Assembly: GCA_900549065.1 (NCBI GenBank)
Contig: URNC01000021.1
Location: forward strand, 1 to 19,211
From: an uncultured Collinsella sp.
GTDB lineage: Bacteria; Actinomycetota; Coriobacteriia; Coriobacteriales; Coriobacteriaceae
Direction of reading: 5' to 3'
DNA length: 19,211 nt
Program-made: the position numbers and the translations under genes
Part shown: in pieces, positions 1 through 6,787 of the stretch
Numbering within the stretch: position 1 is the first letter of the stretch
Layout: each line of letters starts with the position of its first letter
Notes under the pieces: model-generated
Database searches by the model: none
Told to the model about the DNA's origin: nothing
Seen by the model: the letters and a program-made list of their open reading frames with translations, nothing else

Positions 1-901
1 CGCCTTCCTGATCGGCATTCTCGTTGACTCCGGCGACCTCGGCCATGTAGGCCTCGCAGCACGCCTTGGCGACGGCGCGGACGCGCAGGATGTAGTTGGC
101 ACGCTCGACCGCGGACAGCGCGCCACGGGCATCGAGCAGGTTGAAGGCGTGGCTGCACTTCATGACGCAGTCGTATGCGGGCAGCGGAAGCTTGCGCTCC
201 AGGCAGGAGTGGCACTCGGCCTCGTAGTCGTCAAACTTCTGACGCATCATCTCGACGTTAGCGACCTCAAAGTTATAGGCACTGAACTCGCGCTCGTTCT
301 CGAGGAACACGTCGCCATAGGTCATGGGCGTGCCGTCGGGCAGGTAGCTCCACACCAGGTCGTAGACCGAGTTGACGCCCTGGGCGTACATGGCGATACG
401 CTCCAGGCCGTAGGTGATCTCGACGGGCACGGGGTCGACCTCGATGCCGCCCACCTGCTGGAAGTACGTAAACTGCGTGACCTCCATGCCATTGAGCCAG
501 ACCTCCCAGCCAAGGCCCCAGGCGCCGAGCGTCGGGCTCTCCCAGTCGTCCTCGACAAAGCGGACGTCATGGTCGTTGGGGTCCAGACCGATAGCGGCAA
601 GAGACCCCAGGTAGAGCTCCTGGGCGTTGACCGGCGAGGGCTTGATGAGCACCTGGAACTGATAGTAGTGCTGCATGCGGTTGGGGTTCTCGCCGTAGCG
701 GCCGTCGGCGGGACGGCGGCAAGGCTGCGCATAGCAGGTGCGCCACTCGGCGGGACCGAGCGAGCGCAGCGTGGTCGCGGTATGGAAGGTACCGGCACCG
801 ACCTCGGAGTCATAGGGCTGCATAATGACGCAGCCCTGCTCGCCCCAGTACTGCTGGAGGCGCAGGATGATGTCTTGGAAGGAAAGCGATGAAGCGTTCA
901 T
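1..901 (-). CDS. glyQ: Glycyl-tRNA synthetase alpha subunit (3' end cut by window edge)
   Basis: This is the catalytic alpha subunit of the bacterial alpha2beta2 glycyl-tRNA synthetase, which activates glycine and charges tRNA-Gly in the cytoplasm. The minus frame is open for 300 codons from the ATG at 901 and continues past base 1. The translation shows the characteristic GlyQ blocks: MQPYDSEVGAGTFH near residue 28, GRYGENPNRMQHYYQFQV, FVEDDWESPTLGAWGLGWEVW, GMEVTQFTYFQQVGG and EITYGLERIAMY. Homologues are about 290-305 residues, so only a few C-terminal codons are missing. The beta subunit gene glyS usually follows and would lie outside the window. A purine-rich stretch precedes the ATG (GAGGGG 11 nt upstream, AGAGG adjacent), so the ribosome site is imperfect. 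The 59-nt gap after lepB holds a possible -10 (TATAGT at 953-948) with no convincing -35. A plus-strand frame covering 149-892 is only a shadow of this gene. Confidence 0.96.
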   Translation of the reverse strand, partial: MNASSLSFQDIILRLQQYWGEQGCVIMQPYDSEVGAGTFHTATTLRSLGPAEWRTCYAQPCRRPADGRYGENPNRMQHYYQFQVLIKPSPVNAQELYLGSLAAIGLDPNDHDVRFVEDDWESPTLGAWGLGWEVWLNGMEVTQFTYFQQVGGIEVDPVPVEITYGLERIAMYAQGVNSVYDLVWSYLPDGTPMTYGDVFLENEREFSAYNFEVANVEMMRQKFDDYEAECHSCLERKLPLPAYDCVMKCSHAFNLLDARGALSAVERANYILRVRAVAKACCEAYMAEVAGVNENADQEG

Positions 902-960
902 GCCTCTAATATCCCCTCGTCGAAACGATTACACGGTTAGGTACTGTACTATAGCGGTTT

Positions 961-1524
961 TTAGTCGATAGCGCCGATGCGGTTGAGCGGCCAGTAGCGA
1001 ACGAGTGCCACAGCGATCAAATCAGAGCGATCGACGGGACCAAAGTAGCGTGAGTCGGCAGAGTTTTCGCGGTTGTCGCCCATCACCCACACGCACCCGT
1101 CGGGAACGGTGTAGGGATAGCTCACCTGAGCACCGGGCGCTTGGACCGAAAGCGGCCAGCTCATGCCCGTCGTATAGTCCTCGTCGAGCGCTTGGCCGTC
1201 AACGACCACCTTGCCATCCTGCAGGTCGACCGTCTGGCCGGCCGTGGCAATAACACGCTTGACAAGAACATCATGCTCGGAGGTGCCATCGGGGTTGTGA
1301 AACACCACGATATCGCCCTGCTTGACGGGCTGACCGAGCTCGAGGCTCACCTTTTGTGCCAGGATCTGGTCGCCAATCTCGATCGTGGACTCCATGGAGC
1401 CGGTGGGCACCACAAAGGGCTCGACCACAAAAGTGCGGATCAGGAACGTGGCCACGAGCGCGATCGCGATGACCGCGATCCACTCAAAAGCGCCCCTCAA
1501 CGCGGAATGTTGCGTAGGAACCAT
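961..1524 (-). CDS. lepB: Signal peptidase I
   Basis: This membrane serine protease removes signal peptides from exported preproteins on the outer face of the membrane. The 187-residue product has one N-terminal membrane segment (about residues 13-31), then the Ser box PTGSMEST with catalytic Ser43, the Lys box VLVKRVIA with Lys89, and the C-terminal block GDNRENSADSRYFG. This is a typical S26 family protein of the short, single-anchor type. The start was decided by the ribosome site. A GTG at 1530 is in frame two codons earlier, but it abuts the GAGGAG motif. The ATG at 1524 sits five nt behind AGGAG and is preferred. The trmD stop (TGA, 1529-1527) lies inside this ribosome site, so translation is probably coupled to trmD. 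Finding lepB straight after trmD, where rplS is often found, is a point of local gene order. Confidence 0.95.
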   Translation of the reverse strand: MVPTQHSALRGAFEWIAVIAIALVATFLIRTFVVEPFVVPTGSMESTIEIGDQILAQKVSLELGQPVKQGDIVVFHNPDGTSEHDVLVKRVIATAGQTVDLQDGKVVVDGQALDEDYTTGMSWPLSVQAPGAQVSYPYTVPDGCVWVMGDNRENSADSRYFGPVDRSDLIAVALVRYWPLNRIGAID

Positions 1525-1526
1525 AC

Positions 1527-2285
1527 TCACTCCTCGCTCTGCGAATACGAAGCGTCAAGAATCTCCTGCGCGTAAGCGCGCTCCTCGGGCGTGAGCCGCG
1601 CCGTCTCGATCAAGTCGGGACGCCAGCGGCAGGTGCGCTCGATGGCGTTCTTGCGACGCCAGGCATCGACCTTGGCGTGATCGCCGCTCACAAGCACCGG
1701 AGGCACGCCCTCGCCGTTGAACTCGGCAGGACGGGTATACTGCGCGTACTCGAGCAGGCCTCCATCCTCGGCGGTCGAGAACGACTCGTCCACGTTGCTC
1801 ATCTCGTCGCCCAGGGCGCCGGGAATCAGGCGTACGACGGCATCGGCAACGACCATAGCGGGAAGCTCGCCGCCCGTGAGCACGTAGTCGCCGATCGACA
1901 GACGCTCATCGGCATACGCATACGCGCGCTCGTCGACGCCCTCGTAGCGACTGCACACAAACAGCAGGCGCTCACTTTTGAGCAGGCGCTCGGCCACACG
2001 CTGCGTAAAAGGCTCGCCACAGGGGGTGAAAAACACTACGGTGGGCTTGGGACCCTCGGAGCTGATGGCCTCGATGGCCTCGGCAATAGGCTCGACCTTC
2101 ATGAGCATGCCCTGCCCGCCGCCGTACGGCTCGTCATCGACGGTACGATGGCGGTCGTGCGTCCAGTCGCGCAGGTTATACGCCTTAAAATCAAAAAGGC
2201 CGGCCTTGCGGGCGCGGCCCAAGATCGATGTGGACATGACGGGCTCAAACATCTCGGGAAAGACCGAAAGGGTCTCGATCAGCAT
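1527..2285 (-). CDS. trmD: tRNA (guanine-37-N1)-methyltransferase
   Basis: This SPOUT-family enzyme methylates G37 of tRNAs from S-adenosylmethionine and so prevents +1 frameshifting. The 252 residues match the usual family length. Visible motifs are DDEPYGGGQGM (residues 50-60), YEGVDER (114-120), the trefoil-knot SAM-binding block SIGDYVLTGGE (130-140) and YTRPAEF. At the position that is Asp before Ser-Phe in E. coli (EEDSF, the proposed general base), this protein reads DESF, so Glu immediately precedes Ser; see findings. The ATG at 2285 follows GGGAGG with a six-nt spacer. The upstream rimM TAG stop forms the first three bases of that ribosome site. The gene is in the rpsP-khpA-rimM-trmD-lepB operon. 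Confidence 0.97.
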   Translation of the reverse strand: MLIETLSVFPEMFEPVMSTSILGRARKAGLFDFKAYNLRDWTHDRHRTVDDEPYGGGQGMLMKVEPIAEAIEAISSEGPKPTVVFFTPCGEPFTQRVAERLLKSERLLFVCSRYEGVDERAYAYADERLSIGDYVLTGGELPAMVVADAVVRLIPGALGDEMSNVDESFSTAEDGGLLEYAQYTRPAEFNGEGVPPVLVSGDHAKVDAWRRKNAIERTCRWRPDLIETARLTPEERAYAQEILDASYSQSEE

Positions 2286-2295
2286 GTTGTCCTCC

Positions 2296-2817
2296 CTACT
2301 TGTCCATATCGATCAGGCCGTCCATAACGTGGACGGAAATTGTTCCTGTGTCGGGAAGATCGAGCACGACCTGCTCGATCACGGGAATCAGTACCTCGCC
2401 ATACCGATCGCCCTCAACAACCCAAACATCGTTAGCGGGCGTCGACATGATCTCGACGATCGTGCCGAGTAAACCGAAGCGCTCGTCGACCACCTCGCGA
2501 CCCATCAGGTCGGTATAGGCAGCGTCGAGCGAATCGAGCTCAAAGTCGTCACGATTTGCCAGCACGTAGCATCCCGTGATGCCCTCGGCGGCCGTCAAGT
2601 CGTCAATGCCCTCAAACGAGACCAGATCGCCATCGCCCGTATCGGTGACGGACACGACCGTGCAAAAGCGGTCGCGCTTGAGCGCCGGCGGCGTCAGGGC
2701 GACGCGCATACCCGGCTCTAATACAGAAGGAAGCCCCCGCAGCGGCTGCGCGAGGACCTCCCCCTTCCTTCCGTGCGGCTTGACCACACGGGCGATGTTT
2801 TTGTACTGGGACCTCAA
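2296..2817 (-). CDS. rimM: Ribosome maturation factor RimM
   Basis: RimM helps assemble the head of the 30S subunit by binding S19 and 16S rRNA. The 173-residue protein opens with IARVVKPHGRKGEVLAQPL, the RimM N-terminal beta-barrel signature, and has a PRC-barrel-like second half (around LDAAYTDLMGREVVDERFGLLGTIVEIM). The length is normal. The start is a TTG at 2817, four nt after the khpA TAG stop. The sequence TAGGACC between them supplies a weak ribosome site, so translation is probably coupled to khpA. No ATG or better-placed start precedes the conserved IARVVKPHG block. The neighbours rpsP and trmD are the classical partners of rimM. Confidence 0.95.
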   Translation of the reverse strand: MRSQYKNIARVVKPHGRKGEVLAQPLRGLPSVLEPGMRVALTPPALKRDRFCTVVSVTDTGDGDLVSFEGIDDLTAAEGITGCYVLANRDDFELDSLDAAYTDLMGREVVDERFGLLGTIVEIMSTPANDVWVVEGDRYGEVLIPVIEQVVLDLPDTGTISVHVMDGLIDMDK

Positions 2818-2821
2818 GGTC

Positions 2822-3106
2822 CTAGCCCAGAACCTCTACCTCGACAGCAGTGTCGAGGCGAGCGGCCAGTGCACGGGCGAGCGTGCGAATGGCCTTGATG
2901 GTACGGCCACGACGGCCGATGACCTTAGCGACGTCATCCTCGGCGACCGAAACCTCAATCGTAGAGGCGTCGTCACCATCGATGACCTCAAGGCTCACGG
3001 AATCCGGGTCGTCGACGATCTGAACAACGAGATATTCGACGAGATCGGCGATGCGATCTGAGAGCATTGCCTCACCCTCGAGCTGTGCAGCGTCAACCTC
3101 AGGCAC
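2822..3106 (-). CDS. khpA: KH-domain RNA-binding protein KhpA
   Basis: This small cytoplasmic RNA-binding protein is a single type II KH domain. Family members (KhpA/YlqC) pair with KhpB/Jag and influence cell elongation and division and sRNA or mRNA behaviour in Firmicutes. The 94 residues include LVEYLVVQIVDDPDSV (about 22-37) and the KH loop VIGRRGRTIKAI with GRRG at 64-67. The GTG at 3106 is chosen because GAGGAG lies six nt upstream. An internal ATG at 3067 also has a possible site (GAGGG, seven-nt spacing) and would give an 81-residue form closer to the usual family length, so the exact start is open. The gene begins three nt after the rpsP TAA, which lies inside the spacer, and this is the standard position of khpA between rpsP and rimM. 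Confidence 0.93.
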   Translation of the reverse strand: MPEVDAAQLEGEAMLSDRIADLVEYLVVQIVDDPDSVSLEVIDGDDASTIEVSVAEDDVAKVIGRRGRTIKAIRTLARALAARLDTAVEVEVLG

Positions 3107-3109
3107 GAT

Positions 3110-3451
3110 TTACTCCTCGGCGCCCTCAGCGGCCTCAGCGGCAGCCTTAGCGGCCTCGGCCTCTTTGGCGAGCTGCTTCTTGGACTTCTTGACGACGGTC
3201 TCGGTCTTCTCGCCCTCGTTGGCGGCCTTGACCAGAGCGGCGACGGCGTCGGTGAGCTGAGCGCCCTTGGACTGCCAGTCAGCGATCTTCTCGAGGTCGA
3301 GGTTGATGGTCTTGGGGGCGGTCATCGGGTTGTAGCGGCCAACCTCCTCGATGATACGACCGTCACGCGGGGCGCGGGAATCGGCGACGACGACACGGTA
3401 GTACGGACGCTTCTTAGCGCCGTGACGAGCAAGGCGAATCTTGACTGCCAA
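3110..3451 (-). CDS. rpsP: 30S ribosomal protein S16
   Basis: S16 is a primary-binding protein of the 30S body. The conserved protein starts MAVKIRLARHGAKKRPYYRV and continues with ADSRAPRDGRIIEEVGRYNP. The start is TTG at 3451, because the S16 N-terminus (AVKIRL) begins right there and GAGGAG lies six nt upstream. The frame stays open another 12 codons upstream, but those residues do not belong to S16. The product is 113 residues against about 80-90 for a plain S16. The excess is a Lys/Ala/Glu-rich tail from about residue 81 onwards, visible as KEAEAAKAAAEAAEGAEE. The gene is first in the operon rpsP-khpA-rimM-trmD-lepB, with a candidate promoter at 3508-3536. Confidence 0.96.
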   Translation of the reverse strand: MAVKIRLARHGAKKRPYYRVVVADSRAPRDGRIIEEVGRYNPMTAPKTINLDLEKIADWQSKGAQLTDAVAALVKAANEGEKTETVVKKSKKQLAKEAEAAKAAAEAAEGAEE

Positions 3452-3470
3452 AGGAAACTCCTCCAACCAA

Positions 3471-3485
3471 GCAGCTTTAGGCTGC
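3471..3485 (-). other. Small hairpin in the rpsP leader
   Basis: The minus-strand leader contains GCAGC-CTAAA-GCTGC, a five-bp stem with a five-nt loop, about 13 nt upstream of the rpsP GAGGAG ribosome site. It could modulate S16 translation, but the stem is short and may be chance. Confidence 0.3.
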
Positions 3486-3507
3486 AACTACAAACAAACT
3501 GTTGAAC

Positions 3508-3536
3508 ATAATACGCCATCGACGCGGGCAGGTGAA
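3508..3536 (-). promoter_or_regulatory. Candidate promoter for the rpsP operon
   Basis: On the minus strand a -35 TTCACC (3536-3531) is followed after exactly 17 nt by a -10 TATTAT (3513-3508). TATTAT differs from the consensus at one base and TTCACC at two. Transcription would begin near 3501 and give a leader of about 50 nt to the TTG at 3451. A second, weaker pair lies further upstream (TTGCAA, 16 nt, TAAGAT, near 3580-3608). Confidence 0.55.
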
Positions 3537-3640
3537 GTCCGTGAGACCAACTTCTTCGGTGTAGTCGAGGGCAAATCCATATCTTAGACAAGAATTCGCG
3601 ATTTGCAAGCGCATCCACGCACCCCACATGAGCTGCGCGG

Positions 3641-3646
3641 TATACT
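3641..3646 (+). promoter_or_regulatory. -10 element of a probable leaderless dinB promoter
   Basis: TATACT (one mismatch to TATAAT) ends six nt before the dinB ATG at 3653. That places the expected transcription start on the A of the ATG. No Shine-Dalgarno sequence precedes the ATG and no good -35 is visible at 16-18 nt, so this is a single-element prediction. Confidence 0.45.
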
Positions 3647-3652
3647 CATGAC

Positions 3653-4906
3653 ATGGAAAGACGCGAACATACATACGGTTATGAGGATGCTGCGGGCGTT
3701 ACGCCGCCGCCCTGGACGGGTCCGGCGGTGGGCCTGATGGACCTCGATGCATTTTTTGCGAGCGTGGAGATGCTCGATCATCCCGAATGGCGCGGAAAGC
3801 CGCTCATCGTGGGCGGAGACGCCGAGTCGCGCGGCGTCGTGTCCACGTGTTCGTACGAGGCGCGTCGCTTTGGCGTGCATTCTGCCATGGCCTCGGCCGA
3901 GGCGCGGCGCCTGTGCCCGCAGGCCATTTGGACGCACGGACACTTTGATCGCTACCGCGAGGTGAGCGCGCAGGTCATGACGATTCTCGCCGACGAGACC
4001 CCGCGCGTTGAGCGCGTATCCATCGACGAAGCCTTTATCGATATCACACCGGGTCGCTTTGCGCCCGAAGACCCGCTGCTGGTTGCGCGGCGTATAAGCG
4101 ACCGCGTGGCAGGGCTGGGAGTGACCTGTTCCATTGGCGTGGGCTGCAACAAGACGGTCGCAAAGATCGCAAGCGAGCGGGATAAGCCGTTTGGACTGAC
4201 CATCGTGCGCCCCGGAACCGAGCAGCGCTTTTTGGCCGCGTTGCCGGTATCTGCCATGAGCGGCATCGGGCGCTCGGCCGAGGAGCGACTGCGCCGCATG
4301 CGCATCTACACCCTCGGTGAGCTATCACGTGCACCAGAATCCACCTTGGCATCTATTTTTGGCGTCAACGGCGAGCGCATGCGCCAGCGTGCACTGGGAC
4401 TCGAAATCTCCGAAGTCACGAGTCTCGATGAAGAGCGCGAGGTCAAGTCGGTCAGCAATGAACGCACCTTTGCGAAAGATTTGACTGAGCGTGGGGATAT
4501 TGAGGCGGCGATTGCGCTGTTGGGAGAGTCAGTGGGACGCCGTCTGCGCCGTCAGGGGCTGACGGGTGCCACGGTAACGCTCAAGCTTAAGTATTCGTAT
4601 GGCAGCGGGCGTACGGCACAGCGCCGGCTGCCTCATCCGACCGACGATGAGAACATCTTCGTGGCGGTTGCACTCGAACTGCTCGACAACATCTGGCAGG
4701 ATGGCATGCATGTTCGCTTAGCGGGCATCGGCATGAGCGACTTCGACCACCAAGGCGGCATCCAGACTGACCTGTTCTGCGAGATCGATGACCGCGGAGC
4801 CCAATCCAGCGACCGCCGCGACCTCTCCGTCGCCATCGACGCCGTCCGAGACAAATTCGGCGACACCGCCCTTTCCTTCGGCCGCCAATCCCGCTTCAAT
4901 GATTAA
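3653..4906 (+). CDS. dinB: DNA polymerase IV (Y-family translesion polymerase)
   Basis: This error-prone polymerase copies past damaged template bases. The 417 residues hold the Y-family palm motif MDLDAFFASVE (Asp30 as metal ligand), the second catalytic block RVSIDEAFIDIT (Asp125/Glu126), CSIGVGCNKTVAKIAS in the palm, a helix-hairpin-helix thumb (VSAMSGIGRSAEERLRRM) and a little-finger domain. QTDLF at 371-375 resembles the sliding-clamp binding motif QLxLF. There is a Pro-rich N-terminal extension of about 26 residues before the usual start of the fold. The ATG at 3653 is supported by the -10 element just upstream and would make the mRNA leaderless. This is the only plus-strand gene, divergent from rpsP and convergent with rsfS. 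I found no LexA-type palindrome in the 201-nt upstream gap, so SOS control is not shown by the sequence. Confidence 0.96.
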   Translation: MERREHTYGYEDAAGVTPPPWTGPAVGLMDLDAFFASVEMLDHPEWRGKPLIVGGDAESRGVVSTCSYEARRFGVHSAMASAEARRLCPQAIWTHGHFDRYREVSAQVMTILADETPRVERVSIDEAFIDITPGRFAPEDPLLVARRISDRVAGLGVTCSIGVGCNKTVAKIASERDKPFGLTIVRPGTEQRFLAALPVSAMSGIGRSAEERLRRMRIYTLGELSRAPESTLASIFGVNGERMRQRALGLEISEVTSLDEEREVKSVSNERTFAKDLTERGDIEAAIALLGESVGRRLRRQGLTGATVTLKLKYSYGSGRTAQRRLPHPTDDENIFVAVALELLDNIWQDGMHVRLAGIGMSDFDHQGGIQTDLFCEIDDRGAQSSDRRDLSVAIDAVRDKFGDTALSFGRQSRFND

Positions 4907-4918
4907 CCGCCCTTGGGC

Positions 4919-4961
4919 AAAAAGAAAGCCGGGCAGGTGCGGAAAACCGCACCTGCCCGGC
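4919..4961 (-). terminator. Intrinsic terminator of the obgE-nadD-yqeK-rsfS operon
   Basis: A perfect 15-bp inverted repeat (GCCGGGCAGGTGCGG at 4928-4942 and its complement at 4947-4961) has a four-base loop. On the minus strand it is followed by TTTCTTTTT, a proper U-tract, 41 nt after the rsfS stop. On the plus strand the stem lacks a U-tract, but it lies 21 nt after the dinB stop and may also end that transcript. Confidence 0.9.
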
Positions 4962-5002
4962 GATATGCGTGAGGGTAGCTAAACCCCATCTCAAATGAGC
5001 TA

Positions 5003-5458
5003 CTAGAGGAGGTTGAGGGGGAGCTGGGGGGCGTCGCCCCAGAGCTTTTCTAGGCGGTAGAAGTCGCGGGCTTCGGGAGTGAAGACGTGGACGACAACCG
5101 AACCATAGTCCATGAGCATCCAGGTCTTCTGCTCGCGGCCCTCGATGGAGAACGGATGCTCGCCGCAAGCCTCGGCGACCTTCTCCTCGATCTCGTCGAC
5201 GATAGAATCGACCTGGCGGTTGTTGGTACCGGTGGCAAGCACAAAGTAGTCGCATACGTCGGAAAGCTCGGTCAGGTCGAGCACCTGAACGTCCTCGCCC
5301 TTCTTGTCGTAGGCGGCCTGCGCGGCGGCGCGGGCGACATCCTCGGCGGCGACACCGCTCGCGGACAGTGAGGCGGCAGTGCGGTCGGACGTGGCGACAA
5401 AGCTCTTGTGCTCCACACCTTCAAGAATCTGCTCGTCGGTCATGGTCTCGTCGGCCAT
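5003..5458 (-). CDS. rsfS: Ribosomal silencing factor RsfS (Iojap/YbeB family)
   Basis: RsfS binds L14 on the 50S subunit and blocks joining with 30S, which lowers translation when nutrients run short. The 151-residue protein has about 40 N-terminal residues not typical of the family. The Iojap domain follows: ARAAAQAAYDKKGEDVQVLDLTELS, CDYFVLATGTNNRQVDSIVDEIEE, the conserved block EGREQKTWMLMDYGSVVVHVFTPEARDFYRLEKLWGDA, and the C-terminus. The ATG at 5458 follows AGAGGT with a five-nt spacer. An in-frame ATG at residue 6 is an alternative. It is the last gene of obgE-nadD-yqeK-rsfS, in the common nadD-yqeK-rsfS order, and the operon terminator lies just downstream. Confidence 0.96.
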   Translation of the reverse strand: MADETMTDEQILEGVEHKSFVATSDRTAASLSASGVAAEDVARAAAQAAYDKKGEDVQVLDLTELSDVCDYFVLATGTNNRQVDSIVDEIEEKVAEACGEHPFSIEGREQKTWMLMDYGSVVVHVFTPEARDFYRLEKLWGDAPQLPLNLL

Positions 5459-5485
5459 GGAATACCTCTTTCTAGACAGCCCGAG

Positions 5486-6094
5486 CTAGCGCAGCTGGGC
5501 GTAATGGTTGTAAATCGTAATAGCTGTGGGATAAAGATAGCGCCCGGACTGGATCACATAGACCAGACCCTGCGCAAAACAGGAGAAGAACAACTCATCG
5601 AGCGTCGACTCCCCCACCATCTTGCGCAGCGCATGCGCATAGTCGCCGTGGCGGTTGGGCTCGATGGCATCGGCCACAAAGACCACCATATCGAGCGGCG
5701 TCATGTCGCAGGCACCCACGGTGTGACGGTCGACAGCCTGGAAAACGGCCGGCGACAACTCGGGGAAAAGCTGCGGAAGCTCATAGGCGGCAACAGGGCC
5801 ATGCAAAAGCGGCGTCGCGGCAGAAGGAGAGCCGGCAATCTTAATGCCGTAATGCAGAGCGCGCGTGACCAGCTCGTCGTCGGAGAGCACTTTGTCCCAG
5901 TCATGGATCAGGCCGGCGGCAGCGGCATCAAAGCGGTCAACGCCGTAGACCTCGGCCAGACGAAGTGCGGTCTCGGCAACACCCAGCGAATGCACATAGC
6001 GCTTGCGCTTATCCTTCATGCGAACATCGAGCAGCTCTTGAATGCGCTTGAGCAGCGCGCGCTCATCGCCCTCAAACTGATCCTCTACCGACAA
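5486..6094 (-). CDS. yqeK: HD-domain bis(5'-nucleosyl)-tetraphosphatase, YqeK family
   Basis: YqeK-type HD hydrolases split diadenosine tetraphosphate symmetrically to two ADP, so they limit this stress nucleotide. The 202-residue protein carries the metal ligands of the family: RYVHSLGVAETALRLA (first His), AGLIHDWDK (HD pair, about residue 64), LHGPVAAYEL and VDRHTVG (later His residues) and FVADAIEPNR (final Asp). The family often has HDYAK where this protein has HDWDK. The start is a TTG at 6094. The spacer after the nadD TGA contains GGGGGT five nt before it, and no ATG is available before the HD domain. It sits between nadD and rsfS, which is its usual place. Confidence 0.92.
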   Translation of the reverse strand: MSVEDQFEGDERALLKRIQELLDVRMKDKRKRYVHSLGVAETALRLAEVYGVDRFDAAAAGLIHDWDKVLSDDELVTRALHYGIKIAGSPSAATPLLHGPVAAYELPQLFPELSPAVFQAVDRHTVGACDMTPLDMVVFVADAIEPNRHGDYAHALRKMVGESTLDELFFSCFAQGLVYVIQSGRYLYPTAITIYNHYAQLR

Positions 6095-6106
6095 CGTAGA
6101 CCCCCA

Positions 6107-6784
6107 TCACTCAAAATCTTCTTGGCCCAAATCGGCATATAGCCTGCGTTTGCGAATGTAGCCGAGCACGGACTCGCTCGTAAGATAGCGCACGCTCATA
6201 CCGCGGGCAACACGCTTGCGAATGTTCGTCGAGCTGATCGCCAGCGCCGGAATCTGAATATAGCGCACGTCGAACGGCAGCCCCGACTCTTTGATTCGGG
6301 CACGCGCCGTATCGATATCAAAGCCCGGTCGCGTCGCCGCAATAAAGGTAGCAAGCTCAGCGATTCGTTCGGCATCATGCCAAGTCACAATATCGATAAT
6401 CGCGTCGGCGCCCGTAATAAAGTAGAGCTTTACCTGCGGCGGGTAAAAGTCGCGAAGGGCATGAAGCGTATCGGCCGTATAGGTTACACCCGGACGGTCG
6501 ATCTCGAACCGGCTCGCCAAAAAGGCCGGGTTCGCGGCGGTGGCGAGGACCGTCATGGCATAACGGTCCTCGGCAGGCGTCACAGGCTTGTCAAGCTTAA
6601 AGGCAGGAGAGCCCGCCGGCATAAAGAGCACGGCATCCAAGTCGAGGGACTCACGCGCCTGCTCGGCGGTCACCAGGTGCCCGTAATGGATGGGATCAAA
6701 GGTGCCGCCCATAATGCCGAGCCTAAACTCCCGCCCGTCCTCTAGAGGAAGCTCGGGCAGACCGATTCCACCGCGCAGCGACAT
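6107..6784 (-). CDS. nadD: Nicotinate-nucleotide adenylyltransferase
   Basis: NadD joins ATP and nicotinate mononucleotide to make deamido-NAD in NAD synthesis. The 225 residues show the nucleotidyltransferase start GIMGGTFDPIHYGHL with HYGH at 33-36, the FMPAGSPAFK block, TGADAIIDIVTWHD in the middle, and ISSTNIR at 183-189 (the ISSTxxR ATP-binding motif). The enzyme carries about 22 residues ahead of the fold. The ATG at 6784 starts three nt after the obgE TAA. GGAGGG and GAG lie within the obgE end and serve as the ribosome site, so the two genes are probably translationally coupled. Confidence 0.96.
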   Translation of the reverse strand: MSLRGGIGLPELPLEDGREFRLGIMGGTFDPIHYGHLVTAEQARESLDLDAVLFMPAGSPAFKLDKPVTPAEDRYAMTVLATAANPAFLASRFEIDRPGVTYTADTLHALRDFYPPQVKLYFITGADAIIDIVTWHDAERIAELATFIAATRPGFDIDTARARIKESGLPFDVRYIQIPALAISSTNIRKRVARGMSVRYLTSESVLGYIRKRRLYADLGQEDFE

Positions 6785-6787
6785 GGC

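Noticed and set aside
902..960. Independent glyQ promoter with TATAGT -10
   Set aside because: No -35 at 16-18 nt and no extended -10. Cotranscription with lepB is equally likely, so it is mentioned only in the glyQ entry.
3452..3487. Longer rpsP start giving 12 extra N-terminal residues
   Set aside because: S16 proteins begin at AVKIRL. The TTG at 3451 has GAGGAG six nt upstream, and the extra stretch is leader sequence.
3664..3685. GCGAACATACATACGG near the dinB start as a LexA box
   Set aside because: The second half does not mirror the first (no GTTCG), and it lies inside the coding region, so it does not support SOS control.
4975..5003. GTAGCT/AGCTAC inverted repeat beside the rsfS stop as a terminator
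   Set aside because: Six-bp stem with a 17-nt loop and no U-tract. The strong terminator at 4919-4961 explains the end of the operon.
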